Source: Dermacoccus abyssi
GTDB lineage: Bacteria > Actinomycetota > Actinomycetes > Actinomycetales > Dermatophilaceae
Assembly: GCF_003515945.1 (NCBI RefSeq)
Contig: NZ_QWLM01000009.1
Span: 1 to 64,000, forward strand
DNA length: 64,000 bases
Direction of reading: 5' to 3'
In this document: positions 46,627 to 54,805 of the stretch, in pieces
Layout of the letters: each line of letters starts with the position of its first letter
Numbering within the stretch: the first letter of the stretch is position 1
Made by a program: the position numbers and the translations under genes
Notes under the pieces: model-generated
Seen by the model: only the letters and a program-made list of their open reading frames with translations
Database searches by the model: none
What the model was told of the DNA's origin: nothing

Positions 46627-47889
46627 TCAGTCACGCAGAGCCGCGAGGGCCGCGGCGCCACCGGAGACGAGCGAGAAGAAGATGACGAACACGAGGCCCC
46701 AGCCCACCGACGCGACGTCACTGACATTGCCGTAGTCGATGAGCCCGACGATGAAGGAGATCGCAGCGGCGACCACGATGCCCCACAGGAACTTCGCCGG
46801 AACCTTGCCGAGAAGGTGCGCGACACCGAGGCCGATGATGGCGAGCGACAGCAGCAGGACGATGACGCCGTCGCCGTTCATGCCCGAGACCGAGCTGCCC
46901 CACACGCTGGCCCACGGGCCGAGGCATCCGATGATGACGAAGAACTGCGCCGCGAGGGAGGCGAGCAGGCCGACGCGCCCGATGCGCAGCGACCCGTCCG
47001 GGTTCTTCACCTGCAGGGCTGCGGCAGCACCCTGGCCGCCGGCACCGAACGGGCTGTTCGCGTTGTTCGCGTCACCGCCCTGCCAGGCGTTGTTCTGGCC
47101 GTACTGTCCGTTGTGGCCGGGCTGACCGTTCTGGTGGCCCTGCCCGCTCTGACCCGGGAAGCCGTACTGGTTCTGGCCGTACTGACCGCCGCCCTGCGGG
47201 GCGGAGTCGTACTGGTTCTGATGGGTCGAGAAGCCCTGGCCGATCGACGAGTTCGCACCCTGGGAATTCTGGCCGTACTGCGCGTTCTCGGTCTGGTTGG
47301 GCTGACCGTACTGGCCACCCTGCGGCGTCGAACCGTAGGAGTTCTGACCGTACTGACCACTCGACGGCGGGGCGGAGTCGTACCGGTTCTGGTTGCTCTG
47401 CGGGCTCGACGAGCCGTAGCCCGCATCGCCTTGGGGCGCCGAGCCGTACTGGGGCGAGCCGTACTGGTTCTGTTCGTTCGAGAAGCCCTGACCGATCGAC
47501 GAGTTGTTCTGCCCGTACTGCTGGCCCTGAGCGTTGGCGCCGTAGGGAGACTGGCCGTACTGTCCACCCTGCTGCTGCCCGTTCTGGCCACCCGCCGCGG
47601 GAGCCGAACCGTACTGAGCCTGGTCACCGGCATTCTGGGTGCCCGACTCGTTGGGAGCGGTGAAGGCCCGCGTGCGGTCCTCCGAGGAGTCGTTCTGTCC
47701 CGTCGTGCCGGTGTTCTGGGCGCCTGACTCGTTGGGGGCGGTGAACGCGCGGGTGCGCTCTTCGGACGAGTCGTGCGGGGCCTCGGCGTTGTTGCTCCCC
47801 TGAGCCGGCGAGGCACCCCACTGACGGGTCGCGTCGTCCTCCTGCCCGGGCGTGCCCTGCTCGCGCTTGGTCCAGTCGTTGTCGCTCAT
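46627..47889 (-). CDS. Membrane protein with prion-like Gln/Asn/Gly/Tyr-rich N-terminus
   Basis: The 420-residue protein has ~285 residues of low-complexity Q/N/G/S/Y-rich sequence with at least seven QYGQ units, two copies of DSSEERTRAFTAPNES (the second with DRT) and two copies of NSSIGQGFS. The C-terminal ~130 residues hold about four membrane helices (LLASLAAQFFVIIGCLG, GVIVLLLSLAIIGLGVA, FLWGIVVAAAISFIVGLI and WGLVFVIFFSLVSGG). The N-terminus is probably cytoplasmic. Such sequence composition favours phase separation or protein assembly. Family unknown; the RTRAFTAP repeats contain Thr residues that could be phosphorylated. It is divergent from the next membrane gene. Confidence 0.75.
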   Translation of the reverse strand: MSDNDWTKREQGTPGQEDDATRQWGASPAQGSNNAEAPHDSSEERTRAFTAPNESGAQNTGTTGQNDSSEDRTRAFTAPNESGTQNAGDQAQYGSAPAAGGQNGQQQGGQYGQSPYGANAQGQQYGQNNSSIGQGFSNEQNQYGSPQYGSAPQGDAGYGSSSPQSNQNRYDSAPPSSGQYGQNSYGSTPQGGQYGQPNQTENAQYGQNSQGANSSIGQGFSTHQNQYDSAPQGGGQYGQNQYGFPGQSGQGHQNGQPGHNGQYGQNNAWQGGDANNANSPFGAGGQGAAAALQVKNPDGSLRIGRVGLLASLAAQFFVIIGCLGPWASVWGSSVSGMNGDGVIVLLLSLAIIGLGVAHLLGKVPAKFLWGIVVAAAISFIVGLIDYGNVSDVASVGWGLVFVIFFSLVSGGAAALAALRD

Positions 47890-48007
47890 GACGCTCTCCC
47901 GTCGGTGGTGCTCGGTCGGTCCGATGCCGCGAGAATATCCGCCCCGCCCCCGCTACGGAGCGGTTCGGCCCACACGCGCCGTAGCGGGCCACAACTCGCC
48001 CCCGACC

Positions 48008-48013
48008 TACGAT
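48008..48013 (+). promoter_or_regulatory. -10 box for the 48020 membrane gene
   Basis: TACGAT lies six bases before ATG 48020. Confidence 0.5.
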
Positions 48014-48019
48014 GGCAGC

Positions 48020-48955
48020 ATGATCGACCCGAGCCGCCACGCCGTCCTGTGGCTGCTCATCGCGTTCGTCTTCACGACGGCGGCCACCCGCACGACGACG
48101 CGCTACATCCGCCACAAGGCCGACCGCGCCGAGGCATACCTCAAGGAGAACGCCGAACCCGGGCTCATCCGCAACATCGTCGTCGCCGGCATCCACGTGC
48201 ACCACCAGGTGTGGGGCATCCTCATGGTGCTCTTCAGCGGTCTGCTGCTCATCACCTACCTGCCCGAGCGGGGGCTCGCGCTCAACGTCCTCGCGGCCCT
48301 GTTCGGCATGGGCGCGGCGCTCACGCTCGACGAGTTCGCCATGTGGCTCCACCTCGACGACGTGTACTGGCAGGAGGAGGGACGTCAGTCGGTGACGGCG
48401 CTCATCGTCGCGGTGACGATCACCGCGGCGCTCGTCATCGGTGCCAACCCGCTCGACGTCGTGCCCACCGGCAACGACCTGCCCGGCGCACTGCTGTCGG
48501 CGCTCGGCATCGTCAACCTCGGTTTCGTCGTCGTGACGATTCTCAAGGGCAAGCTGCCCACCGGCCTCGTCGGCGTCTTCGTGCCGCTCGTCGGGATCAT
48601 CGGCGCCGTGCGCGTGGCGAAGCCGGGGTCATGGTGGGCGCGGCGGCGCTACAAGAAGGACGGATGGCTCGCGCGACGGGCCGAGCGCCGGTTCGACGCG
48701 ACGTACGACGCGCGCTGGAACGCCATCCGCGACATCATCGGCGGCCGCCCCTACCCGCGCGAGCAGATGCGCGAGGCGGTGCGGGAGCAGATGAAGGCGG
48801 TGCGCGTGCGTCGTCAGGAACTGCCGCTCGAGCGAGCGCAAGCGCGGGTGGCCCGCCAGGCCCGACGCCGCGAACGCCTAGGCGACATGCCTGGTGCCGC
48901 ACAGCGCACCGGCTCGACCCGAGCAGGCGACGAGCGTCCACCCGAGGAACCGTGA
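48020..48955 (+). CDS. Conserved integral membrane protein
   Basis: The 311-residue protein has about six helices in its first 200 residues and a basic cytoplasmic tail of ~110 residues (RAERRFDATYDARWNAIRD, then ERAQARVARQARRRERLGD). The conserved-looking HVHHQVWGILMVL and TLDEFAMWLHLDDVYW segments place histidines and acidic residues at helix ends, which could bind metal or protons. No named family is recognised. ATG 48020 is set by the promoter box. Confidence 0.65.
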   Translation: MIDPSRHAVLWLLIAFVFTTAATRTTTRYIRHKADRAEAYLKENAEPGLIRNIVVAGIHVHHQVWGILMVLFSGLLLITYLPERGLALNVLAALFGMGAALTLDEFAMWLHLDDVYWQEEGRQSVTALIVAVTITAALVIGANPLDVVPTGNDLPGALLSALGIVNLGFVVVTILKGKLPTGLVGVFVPLVGIIGAVRVAKPGSWWARRRYKKDGWLARRAERRFDATYDARWNAIRDIIGGRPYPREQMREAVREQMKAVRVRRQELPLERAQARVARQARRRERLGDMPGAAQRTGSTRAGDERPPEEP

Positions 48956-48973
48956 GGAACAGCCGCCCCTCGG

Positions 48974-48979
48974 TAGCGT
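48974..48979 (+). promoter_or_regulatory. -10 box for the 48987 VOC gene
   Basis: TAGCGT is seven bases before the ATG. Confidence 0.4.
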
Positions 48980-48986
48980 GTCGGTC

Positions 48987-49424
48987 ATGGCCATCACCCT
49001 GGACAACGTCGGCATTGCCGTCGACGACCTCGACGCCGCCGTCGCCTTCTTCACCGACCTCGGCCTGAACGTCGTCGGGCGTGACGAGGTCAGCGGCGAA
49101 TGGGCCGACACCGCAGTCGGACTCGACGGCAACCACGCCAAGATCGCCCTGCTCGAGGTGCCGGACGGCTCGGGGCGCATCGAACTGTTCGAGTACCTCC
49201 ACCCCGACGCGATCGCGACCGAGCCAACGCTGCCGCACGAGAACGGGATGCACCGTGTGGCGTTCCGCGTCGACGACCTCGGCGAAGCGCTCGCCGTCGC
49301 CGCGCGGCACGGCTGCCACCCGTTGCGTGGCGTCGCGAACTACCAGGACGTCTTCGCGCTCACCTACGTGCGCGGGCCGAGCGGCATCCTCGTCATGTTG
49401 GCCGAGGACCTGACGAAGCGCTGA
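48987..49424 (+). CDS. VOC-family protein (glyoxalase/epimerase-like)
   Basis: The 145-residue protein starts ITLDNVGIAVDDLDAAVAFFTDLGL and contains HAKIALLEVPDG, IELFEYLHP, GMHRVAFRVDDL and GPSGILVMLAEDL. The paired VOC modules with His in MHRV and Glu residues in ELFEY and AED give candidate metal ligands, so a dioxygenase, epimerase or lyase activity is possible. Its closest appearance is to methylmalonyl-CoA epimerase-like or glyoxalase I-like proteins. Substrate unknown. Confidence 0.85.
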   Translation: MAITLDNVGIAVDDLDAAVAFFTDLGLNVVGRDEVSGEWADTAVGLDGNHAKIALLEVPDGSGRIELFEYLHPDAIATEPTLPHENGMHRVAFRVDDLGEALAVAARHGCHPLRGVANYQDVFALTYVRGPSGILVMLAEDLTKR

Positions 49425-49466
49425 TCTTCCGGAGTCCACTGCCCACGCACGTGCTCACCTCGGGCG

Positions 49467-49472
49467 TAGCGT
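49467..49472 (+). promoter_or_regulatory. -10 box for the transhydrogenase gene
   Basis: TAGCGT precedes ATG 49480 by seven bases. Confidence 0.4.
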
Positions 49473-49479
49473 CGGAGCC

Positions 49480-50718
49480 ATGAGCGAGACGATCTTCACC
49501 TACGGCAGCCCGCACCTGAAGTACGGCACCGGAGCTGTCACCGAACTCGGCCACGACGCGACGACGCTGGGCGCCCGCAGCGCCGCCGTCGTGAGCGACC
49601 CCGGCGTGGCCGCCGCGGGCATCGTCACCCCGGTCGTGGAGGCGCTGGAAACGTCGGGGTTGCGGGTCGACGTCTTCACCGACTCGCACGTCGAGCCGAC
49701 CGACGCCTCTCTCGTGGAGGCCACCGCGTGGGCGCGCCAGCACGGACCGTGGGACGTCATCGTCGCGGTCGGGGGCGGGTCGAGCATCGACACCGCCAAG
49801 GCCATCAACCTCATGACGACGAACGACGGCGAGCTGATGGACTACGTCAACGCGCCCGTCGGAGGGGGCGCGAACCCGACGAAGCCGCTCGTGCCCCTCA
49901 TCGCGGTACCGACGACGACGGGCACGGGCAGCGAATCGACGACGATCTGCGTGCTCGACGTGCTCGAACAGAACGTCAAGACCGGCATCAGCCACCCGGC
50001 GCTGCGCCCGCGCATGGCCGTCATCGACCCCGACCTCACGATCAGCCAGCCGGCCGGCGTCACTGCGGCGTCGGGCATGGACATCCTGTGCCACGCGCTC
50101 GAGAGCTACACAGCGAAGCCGTACACCGAGTTCGCCCGCAAGAAGGCCGAGGAGCGGGTGCCCTACTGCGGCGCGAACCCGATCAGCGACATGTGGTCGC
50201 GCGAGGCCGTACGTCTGCTCGCCGGCTCGTTCGGCACGCGCGGGGCCATGGCGCTCGCGGCGACGTTCGCGGGCATGGGTTTCGGCAACGCGGGCGTACA
50301 CCTGCCGCACGCGAACGCCTATCCGATCGCCGGCATGGTGCGCGACTTCCGGCCTGACGGGTACGACGCCGACCACGCGATGGTGCCGCACGGCATGGCC
50401 GTGGCGCTGACGGCGCCGGCGGCCTTCGCACTGCTCTACCCCGCGAACCCGGAGCGTCACCACGAGATGGCGGCGCTGCTCGAGCCCGACACGTCGGTGA
50501 GCGACCTGGGGCGCGACGCCCTACCGAACGCCCTGCGTCGCCTCATGCGCGACATCGGCTTCCCCAACGGGCTTGCCGCCGTGGGGTATTCGGACGCCGA
50601 TCTTGCGAGGCTCGTCGAGGGAACGATGAAGCAGCAGCGCCTGCTCGCCACGGCGCCGGTCGAGATCACCGAGGCCGACGTCGAGCGCGTGCTGCGCGAG
50701 TCGATGACGCTCTGGTGA
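49480..50718 (+). CDS. Hydroxyacid-oxoacid transhydrogenase-like iron alcohol dehydrogenase
   Basis: The 412-residue group III metal-dependent dehydrogenase is closest to HOT (ADHFE1), which transfers hydride between 4-hydroxybutyrate and 2-oxoglutarate. Features are VIVAVGGGSSIDTAKAINLM, VPTTTGTGSESTTICV, GMDILCHALESYT with metal ligands, GFGNAGVHLPHANAYPIAG, DHAMVPHGMAVALTAPA and the C-terminal NGLAAVGYSDADLARLVEGT. Between EAVRLLA and AMALAATFAG it is about 11-14 residues shorter than HOT proteins I remember, suggesting a small in-frame deletion. The metal histidines are retained. Confidence 0.85.
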   Translation: MSETIFTYGSPHLKYGTGAVTELGHDATTLGARSAAVVSDPGVAAAGIVTPVVEALETSGLRVDVFTDSHVEPTDASLVEATAWARQHGPWDVIVAVGGGSSIDTAKAINLMTTNDGELMDYVNAPVGGGANPTKPLVPLIAVPTTTGTGSESTTICVLDVLEQNVKTGISHPALRPRMAVIDPDLTISQPAGVTAASGMDILCHALESYTAKPYTEFARKKAEERVPYCGANPISDMWSREAVRLLAGSFGTRGAMALAATFAGMGFGNAGVHLPHANAYPIAGMVRDFRPDGYDADHAMVPHGMAVALTAPAAFALLYPANPERHHEMAALLEPDTSVSDLGRDALPNALRRLMRDIGFPNGLAAVGYSDADLARLVEGTMKQQRLLATAPVEITEADVERVLRESMTLW

Positions 50719-50805
50719 CGAACTGACGAAGCCCTAGCCGCGACCGTGCGAGTTCGGTGAGCCTGCTGGTAACTGAGCGGCGAGGCGAGTGCCGACCGCG
50801 GTGTT

Positions 50806-51695
50806 CTACGCCTTCGCGGGCAGGCGCAACAACCCCCGGCTCGCCATGATGGCCAGCACGATGACGACTCCGCCGAGAGGCTGGGTCCACGTCATGGATT
50901 CGCCGAGGAGCAGCACGCCCGCCGACGACGCCGACGACGGGCGACACGTAGGTCACCGTCGAGGCCGTCGTGGCGCCCCAATCGCGCACGATGGTGGTGT
51001 TCCACAGGTAGGCCAGGCCCGTTCCGACGCCGCCGAGGAGCAGCATGCTGACGGCGACCCGCCACGTCACGTGGCGCCGGTTGCGGCGATCGGCGTGAGG
51101 GCCAGCATGACGACGGCGGCCAGCGAGACCTGCACCGCAGCGACGCTGACCGACGGCAGGGCGAGCGGCGTGACGAAGCGGCGCAGGTAGGTGAAGCCCA
51201 TGCCGTAGCAGGCCGTAGCGCCGAGGCAGGCCAGCTGGCCGGCAAGACCGCTGTGCCCCAACCCGTTCCAGGGTGCGAGGACCACGATGACGCCGACGAA
51301 CCCGAGCAGGAGCCCGAGCGTCTTGTCACGTGTGCGCGGTTCGCTGGGCAGCACGAGCATGGCCACGGCCATCGTCATGAGCGGTGTCGTGGCGTTGTAG
51401 ACGCTCGCGAGGCTTGAGGAGATGTGCCGCTCGGCCCACGCGAACAGGAGGAAGGGCACAACGCACAGGAGGAGACCGACGACGAGCAGATGGCCCCGGC
51501 CCTCCGCCTCGGCAGCGGCTGACGCCTCACGGCGCACATGGCGAGCAGCACCGCAGCGCCGCTCGCGAGGCGGGCGAGCACCACCTGCCCGGGCGAGAGC
51601 CCCTCCAATCCGACCTTCATGAAGAGGAAGCTCGATCCCCAGGCGAAAGCCAGGGCGACGAACTGCACCCAGGTCGGAACACGTTTCCTGGGCAC
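50806..51695 (-). pseudogene. EamA/DMT-type transporter broken by three frame changes
   Basis: The ten-helix EamA exporter is spread across frames. GTG 51695 opens VPTWVQFVALAFAWGSSFLFMKVG, which continues to MCAV; a missing base near 51535 leads to the frame with GHLLVVGLLLCVVPFLLFAWAERHI through ALTPIAAT. A second missing base near 51070 leads to TWRVAVSMLLLGGVGTGLAYLWN, and an extra base near 50920 leads to GVLLLGESMTWTQPLGGVV, ending with TAG 50806-50808. Net correction gives a whole codon number (about 296 residues). All helices are recognisable, so decay is recent or these are sequence errors. It is downstream of the TetR gene on the same strand. Confidence 0.75.
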
Positions 51696-51748
51696 ACTGT
51701 GCCACCGGCTGGGCAGCGCGCCCGGCAGGCGCCACGATGCGGCGGACG

Positions 51749-52360
51749 TCAGCGGAGGTGCACGGCCACCGTCGGGGCCAGCACGCGCACGATCTCCTCC
51801 TTCGACAACGCCACGAGCGGACCGACCCGCAGCAGGTAGCGCCCCATGACGAGCCCCGCGATGCACATGCCGACTCCGGCGGCCCGGACGGTGGCATCCG
51901 GTCCGCCGATGCGGGTCGCCACGACGGCCAGCACCTCCCGCTCCATGAACTCGGCGACGTTGCTCCGCGTGCTCTCTTCGGCCATTGCCTCACGGAGCAT
52001 CGCGACGAAGGGGTCGCTGAGGTGCGCGTCGTCCCACACCGTGACGACAGTGCCCACGAACCGTCGCGCGAGCATGGCCGGGGTCTCACCCGGCCGCTGT
52101 CGCAGCGCTTCACCGAGGACCTGCGAGGGCGTGAGGGTCAACGACATCACCTCACCGAAGAGACCCTGCTTCGAGCCGAAGTGGTAATTGACCAGCGAGT
52201 GCGAAACACCGGCCAGCTGCGCGATCATCCGCAACGACGCCCGCGCGTAACCAACTTCCATGAACACGGTTTTCGCAGCCTCGATCACGCGCTCACGCGC
52301 ATCGCTACGGCCCGGCGGACGTCCGCGGCGAGAATTGACCACCTTCGCATTATCGCCCAT
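51749..52360 (-). CDS. TetR-family regulator, divergent to an ABC exporter
   Basis: The 203-residue repressor has an N-terminal helix-turn-helix (RERVIEAAKTVFMEVGYARASLRMIAQLAGVSHSLVNYHFGSKQGLFGEV) and a C-terminal ligand-binding helical domain. ATG 52360 is 22 bases from the divergent ABC ATPase start, so the regulator and the exporter share a very short control region containing an imperfect palindrome. It most likely represses both. The ligand is probably the drug or metabolite exported by the ABC transporter. Confidence 0.9.
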   Translation of the reverse strand: MGDNAKVVNSRRGRPPGRSDARERVIEAAKTVFMEVGYARASLRMIAQLAGVSHSLVNYHFGSKQGLFGEVMSLTLTPSQVLGEALRQRPGETPAMLARRFVGTVVTVWDDAHLSDPFVAMLREAMAEESTRSNVAEFMEREVLAVVATRIGGPDATVRAAGVGMCIAGLVMGRYLLRVGPLVALSKEEIVRVLAPTVAVHLR

Positions 52361-52372
52361 CCGCACCCCACA

Positions 52373-52386
52373 CTCAGAGCTATGAG
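52373..52386. promoter_or_regulatory. Candidate TetR operator
   Basis: CTCAGAGCTATGAG is a 14-base palindrome with one mismatched pair, lying in the 21-base gap and running over the ABC ATPase start codon (52382). Confidence 0.4.
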
Positions 52387-53119
52387 AGAGCATCCAACCC
52401 AAGGGGCGCACCGAAGCCGCCCCGCAGCCGTCACCGCCCGCGGCCTTCGCGTGGAGCGAGGCGGGCGCACCGTCCTCGACGGTCTCGACTTCGAGATCGC
52501 ATCCGGCAGCATCACGGGCCTGCTGGGCCCGTCCGGCTGCGGCAAGTCGACGCTCATGCGGGCCGTCGTCGGCGTCCAGGACAACGTCAAAGGTGACCTC
52601 GTCGTCCTCGGCGAACCGGCAGGGGCGGCCGATCTGCGGCAACGCATCGGGTACGTCACCCAGGCTGCCAGCGTCTACCCCGACCTCACCGCAACGGAGA
52701 ACCTCCGCTTCTTCGCCGCGGTCGTCGGCGCGGATGCTGACGCCGTCGCGAGAGCTCTGCGCGCCGTCGACCTCGACGCCCGCGGCGACCAGCTCGTCCG
52801 CGACATGAGCGGCGGCCAACGCTCCCGCGTCAGCCTCGCGGTGGCCCTGCTCGCCACGCCCACCCTGCTCGTCCTCGACGAGCCGACGGTCGGCCTCGAC
52901 CCGGTGCTGCGTGTGGAGCTCTGGCGCCTCTTCCGCTCACTCGCGGACGACGGCGTCACACTCCTCGTCTCGAGTCACGTCATGGATGAGGCGGAGCACT
53001 GCGACGCGCTCTTGCTCATGCGTGACGGCGCACTCGTCGCCGACACGACGCCGGAACGCCTCAAGTGGGAGACCGGCTGCGACACCGTCGAATCCGCCTT
53101 CCTGGAGGTCGTTCGATGA
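52382..53119 (+). CDS. ABC transporter ATPase subunit (ABC-2 exporter type)
   Basis: The 245-residue ATPase has Walker A LLGPSGCGKSTLMR, Q-loop YVTQAASVYPDL, signature RDMSGGQRSRVSLA, Walker B TLLVLDEPTVGLDP and H-loop LVSSHVMDEAEH. It resembles the drug/natamycin-type ABC-2 exporters (DrrA/NodI-like). The start codon lies inside the candidate operator. Its stop overlaps the permease start (ATGA), and the two together form an exporter half-pair under TetR control. Confidence 0.93.
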   Translation: MREHPTQGAHRSRPAAVTARGLRVERGGRTVLDGLDFEIASGSITGLLGPSGCGKSTLMRAVVGVQDNVKGDLVVLGEPAGAADLRQRIGYVTQAASVYPDLTATENLRFFAAVVGADADAVARALRAVDLDARGDQLVRDMSGGQRSRVSLAVALLATPTLLVLDEPTVGLDPVLRVELWRLFRSLADDGVTLLVSSHVMDEAEHCDALLLMRDGALVADTTPERLKWETGCDTVESAFLEVVR

Positions 53120-53853
53120 CGCCCCGCGTCACCCTCGCGGTCACGGCACGCGTGCTCACGCAGCTGCGCCGCGATCACCGCACTCTCGCGCTCCTCCTCG
53201 TCATGCCTTGCCTTCTCATGACGCTGCTCGCATGGATCTTCGCCGACTCCGACAGCGGCGTCTTCGATCGCGTCGCGCCAGGGCTGCTGGCGCTGTTCCC
53301 GTTCATCGTCATGTTCCTCGTGACGTCGGTGACCACCCTGCGCGAGCGCACGAGCGGAACGCTCGAGCGCCTCCTCGCGATGCCGATGGGTCGGCTCGAC
53401 CTCATCCTCGGCTACGCCCTGGCCTTCGGCGTCGTCGCCTGTGCGCAGGCGGCCCTCGCCGTGGCCCTCAGTGTCGGCGCGCTCGGCCTCGACATCGCCG
53501 GCAGTGTCTGGCTGCTCGGGGCGATCGCCGTGCTCGACGCCGTGCTGGGAACCGCCCTAGGCCTCTTCGTCAGCGCGTTCGCGCGCACCGAGTTCCAGGC
53601 CGTGCAGTTCCTGCCCGCCCTCGTCATTCCGCAGATGTTGCTGTGTGGGCTTCTCGTGGCGCGCGATCAGTTGCCTCGAGCGCTCGAACTCGTGTCCGAC
53701 GTCCTACCGCTCTCGTACGCCGTGGACGCGATGACGGCCGTCTGCAGAGGCGATGCGACGTGGGACATCGCGAGCGATATCGGCCTCGTGGCGGCCTTCG
53801 TCGTCGGCTTCGTCGCCCTCGGGGCTCTCACCCTGCGTCGGCGCACACCCTGA
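53116..53853 (+). CDS. ABC-2 permease subunit
   Basis: The 245-residue protein has six helices in the ABC-2 arrangement: a large loop after helix one (ADSDSGVFDRVAPG), the conserved TLRERTSGTLERLLAMPMGR cytoplasmic segment that contacts the ATPase, and SAFARTEFQAVQFLPALVIPQMLLCG followed by VLPLSYAVDAM near the end. It forms a dimeric exporter with the preceding ATPase. Substrate not predictable. A hairpin follows the stop. Confidence 0.92.
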   Translation: MTPRVTLAVTARVLTQLRRDHRTLALLLVMPCLLMTLLAWIFADSDSGVFDRVAPGLLALFPFIVMFLVTSVTTLRERTSGTLERLLAMPMGRLDLILGYALAFGVVACAQAALAVALSVGALGLDIAGSVWLLGAIAVLDAVLGTALGLFVSAFARTEFQAVQFLPALVIPQMLLCGLLVARDQLPRALELVSDVLPLSYAVDAMTAVCRGDATWDIASDIGLVAAFVVGFVALGALTLRRRTP

Positions 53854-53876
53854 CCCGATTTCGATTTGTGAGCTTC

Positions 53877-53914
53877 GGCCCGGGGCGTGAGCAGCGCGGC
53901 TCACACACCGGGCC
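53877..53914. terminator. Hairpin after the ABC permease gene
   Basis: GGCCCGG/CCGGGCC outer arms and GTGAGC/GCTCAC inner arms are separated by a 3x3 internal loop. Confidence 0.55.
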
Positions 53915-53982
53915 GTACCTCACACCTCGAGCCGGCGGTCGAACCCAGGAATCGAACTCACGCTCATGACGTTTCACCCCGC

Positions 53983-54714
53983 GTGAAGATCGACATCTGG
54001 AGCGACATCGTCTGCCCGTTCTGCTACATCGGCAAGCGCCACCTCGAGCTCGCGCTCGACGGGTTCGAGCACGCTGACGACGTGGAGATCGTCTGGCATT
54101 CCTACGAGCTCGACCCGACGATCGAGGCCGTGCCCGACACGACGCTCGTCGAGAAGATCGCGGCGAAGTACGGCATGACGCCGGAGCAGTCCGAGCGCAG
54201 CCAGGAGGACATCGCCGCCCGCGCCGCCGAGGTCGGCCTCGAGTTCAACTGGCGCGAAGCCAAGTTCGGCAACACGTTCGACGCTCACCGTCTCGTCCAC
54301 CTGGCCGCCCAGCACGGGCGCGCCACCGAAGCGCACGAGCGCCTCATGCGCGCCTACTTCACCGAGGGCGTCGCGGTCGGCGACGTGAACGAGCTGCAGC
54401 GCCTCGGCGAAGAGCTCGAGCTGCCCTTCGACGAACTGCGTGAGCTGCTCACCGGCACCGACTACGCCACCGAAGTCCGTGCCGACGAGGAGCAGGCCCG
54501 CTCCCTCGGCATCAGCGGCGTGCCGTTCTTCGTGCTCGGCGAGAAGTACGCCGTCTCAGGCGCCCAGCCGGTCGAACTCTTCGAGCAGGCGCTCGCGCAG
54601 ACGTGGAACGAGCTCCACGGCGATACCGCGGCCTCGACGAGCGATGATGCCGTCACGGCTCAGGCTGCCCACGACCACGGCCCGTCCTGCGAAGGCGACC
54701 ACTGCGCCGTCTGA
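53983..54714 (+). CDS. DsbA-family FrnE-like thiol oxidoreductase
   Basis: The 243-residue cytoplasmic protein starts KIDIWSDIVCPFCYIGKRHLE; the CPFC is the redox-active thioredoxin-fold motif. A helical insertion and SLGISGVPFFVLGEKYAVSGAQP (cis-Pro loop) follow, typical of FrnE, first known from frenolicin biosynthesis and later shown to be a disulfide isomerase in Deinococcus. GTG 53983 is the start; no signal peptide. The C-terminal tail has extra cysteines (PSCEGDHCAV). A terminator follows. Confidence 0.92.
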   Translation: MKIDIWSDIVCPFCYIGKRHLELALDGFEHADDVEIVWHSYELDPTIEAVPDTTLVEKIAAKYGMTPEQSERSQEDIAARAAEVGLEFNWREAKFGNTFDAHRLVHLAAQHGRATEAHERLMRAYFTEGVAVGDVNELQRLGEELELPFDELRELLTGTDYATEVRADEEQARSLGISGVPFFVLGEKYAVSGAQPVELFEQALAQTWNELHGDTAASTSDDAVTAQAAHDHGPSCEGDHCAV

Positions 54715-54728
54715 TCGGGACGGCCCGA

Positions 54729-54772
54729 AGGGTCGGTGGGCATGCAAATAACCGCGTGCCACCGGCCCTTTT
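54729..54772. terminator. Intrinsic terminator after the FrnE-like gene
   Basis: Arms 54729-54745 and 54754-54769 form a long stem with one bulge and wobble pairs and are followed by TTTT. Confidence 0.7.
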
Positions 54773-54805
54773 GTCGTTCTACAGCCTGTTCACCCGGCGC
54801 GCGCA

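Noticed and set aside
53930-53965. T-arm-like GTTCGATTCC on the minus strand, suggesting a tRNA
   Set aside because: The bases beside it do not pair as a T-stem, and no anticodon arm, D-arm or acceptor stem can be built around it.
39697-54770. Shared GGCCCGAAGGGTCGG at 39702 and 54723 as a second dispersed repeat
   Set aside because: Only about 15 bases match, inside terminator stems with high GC, so chance or convergent terminator composition is sufficient.
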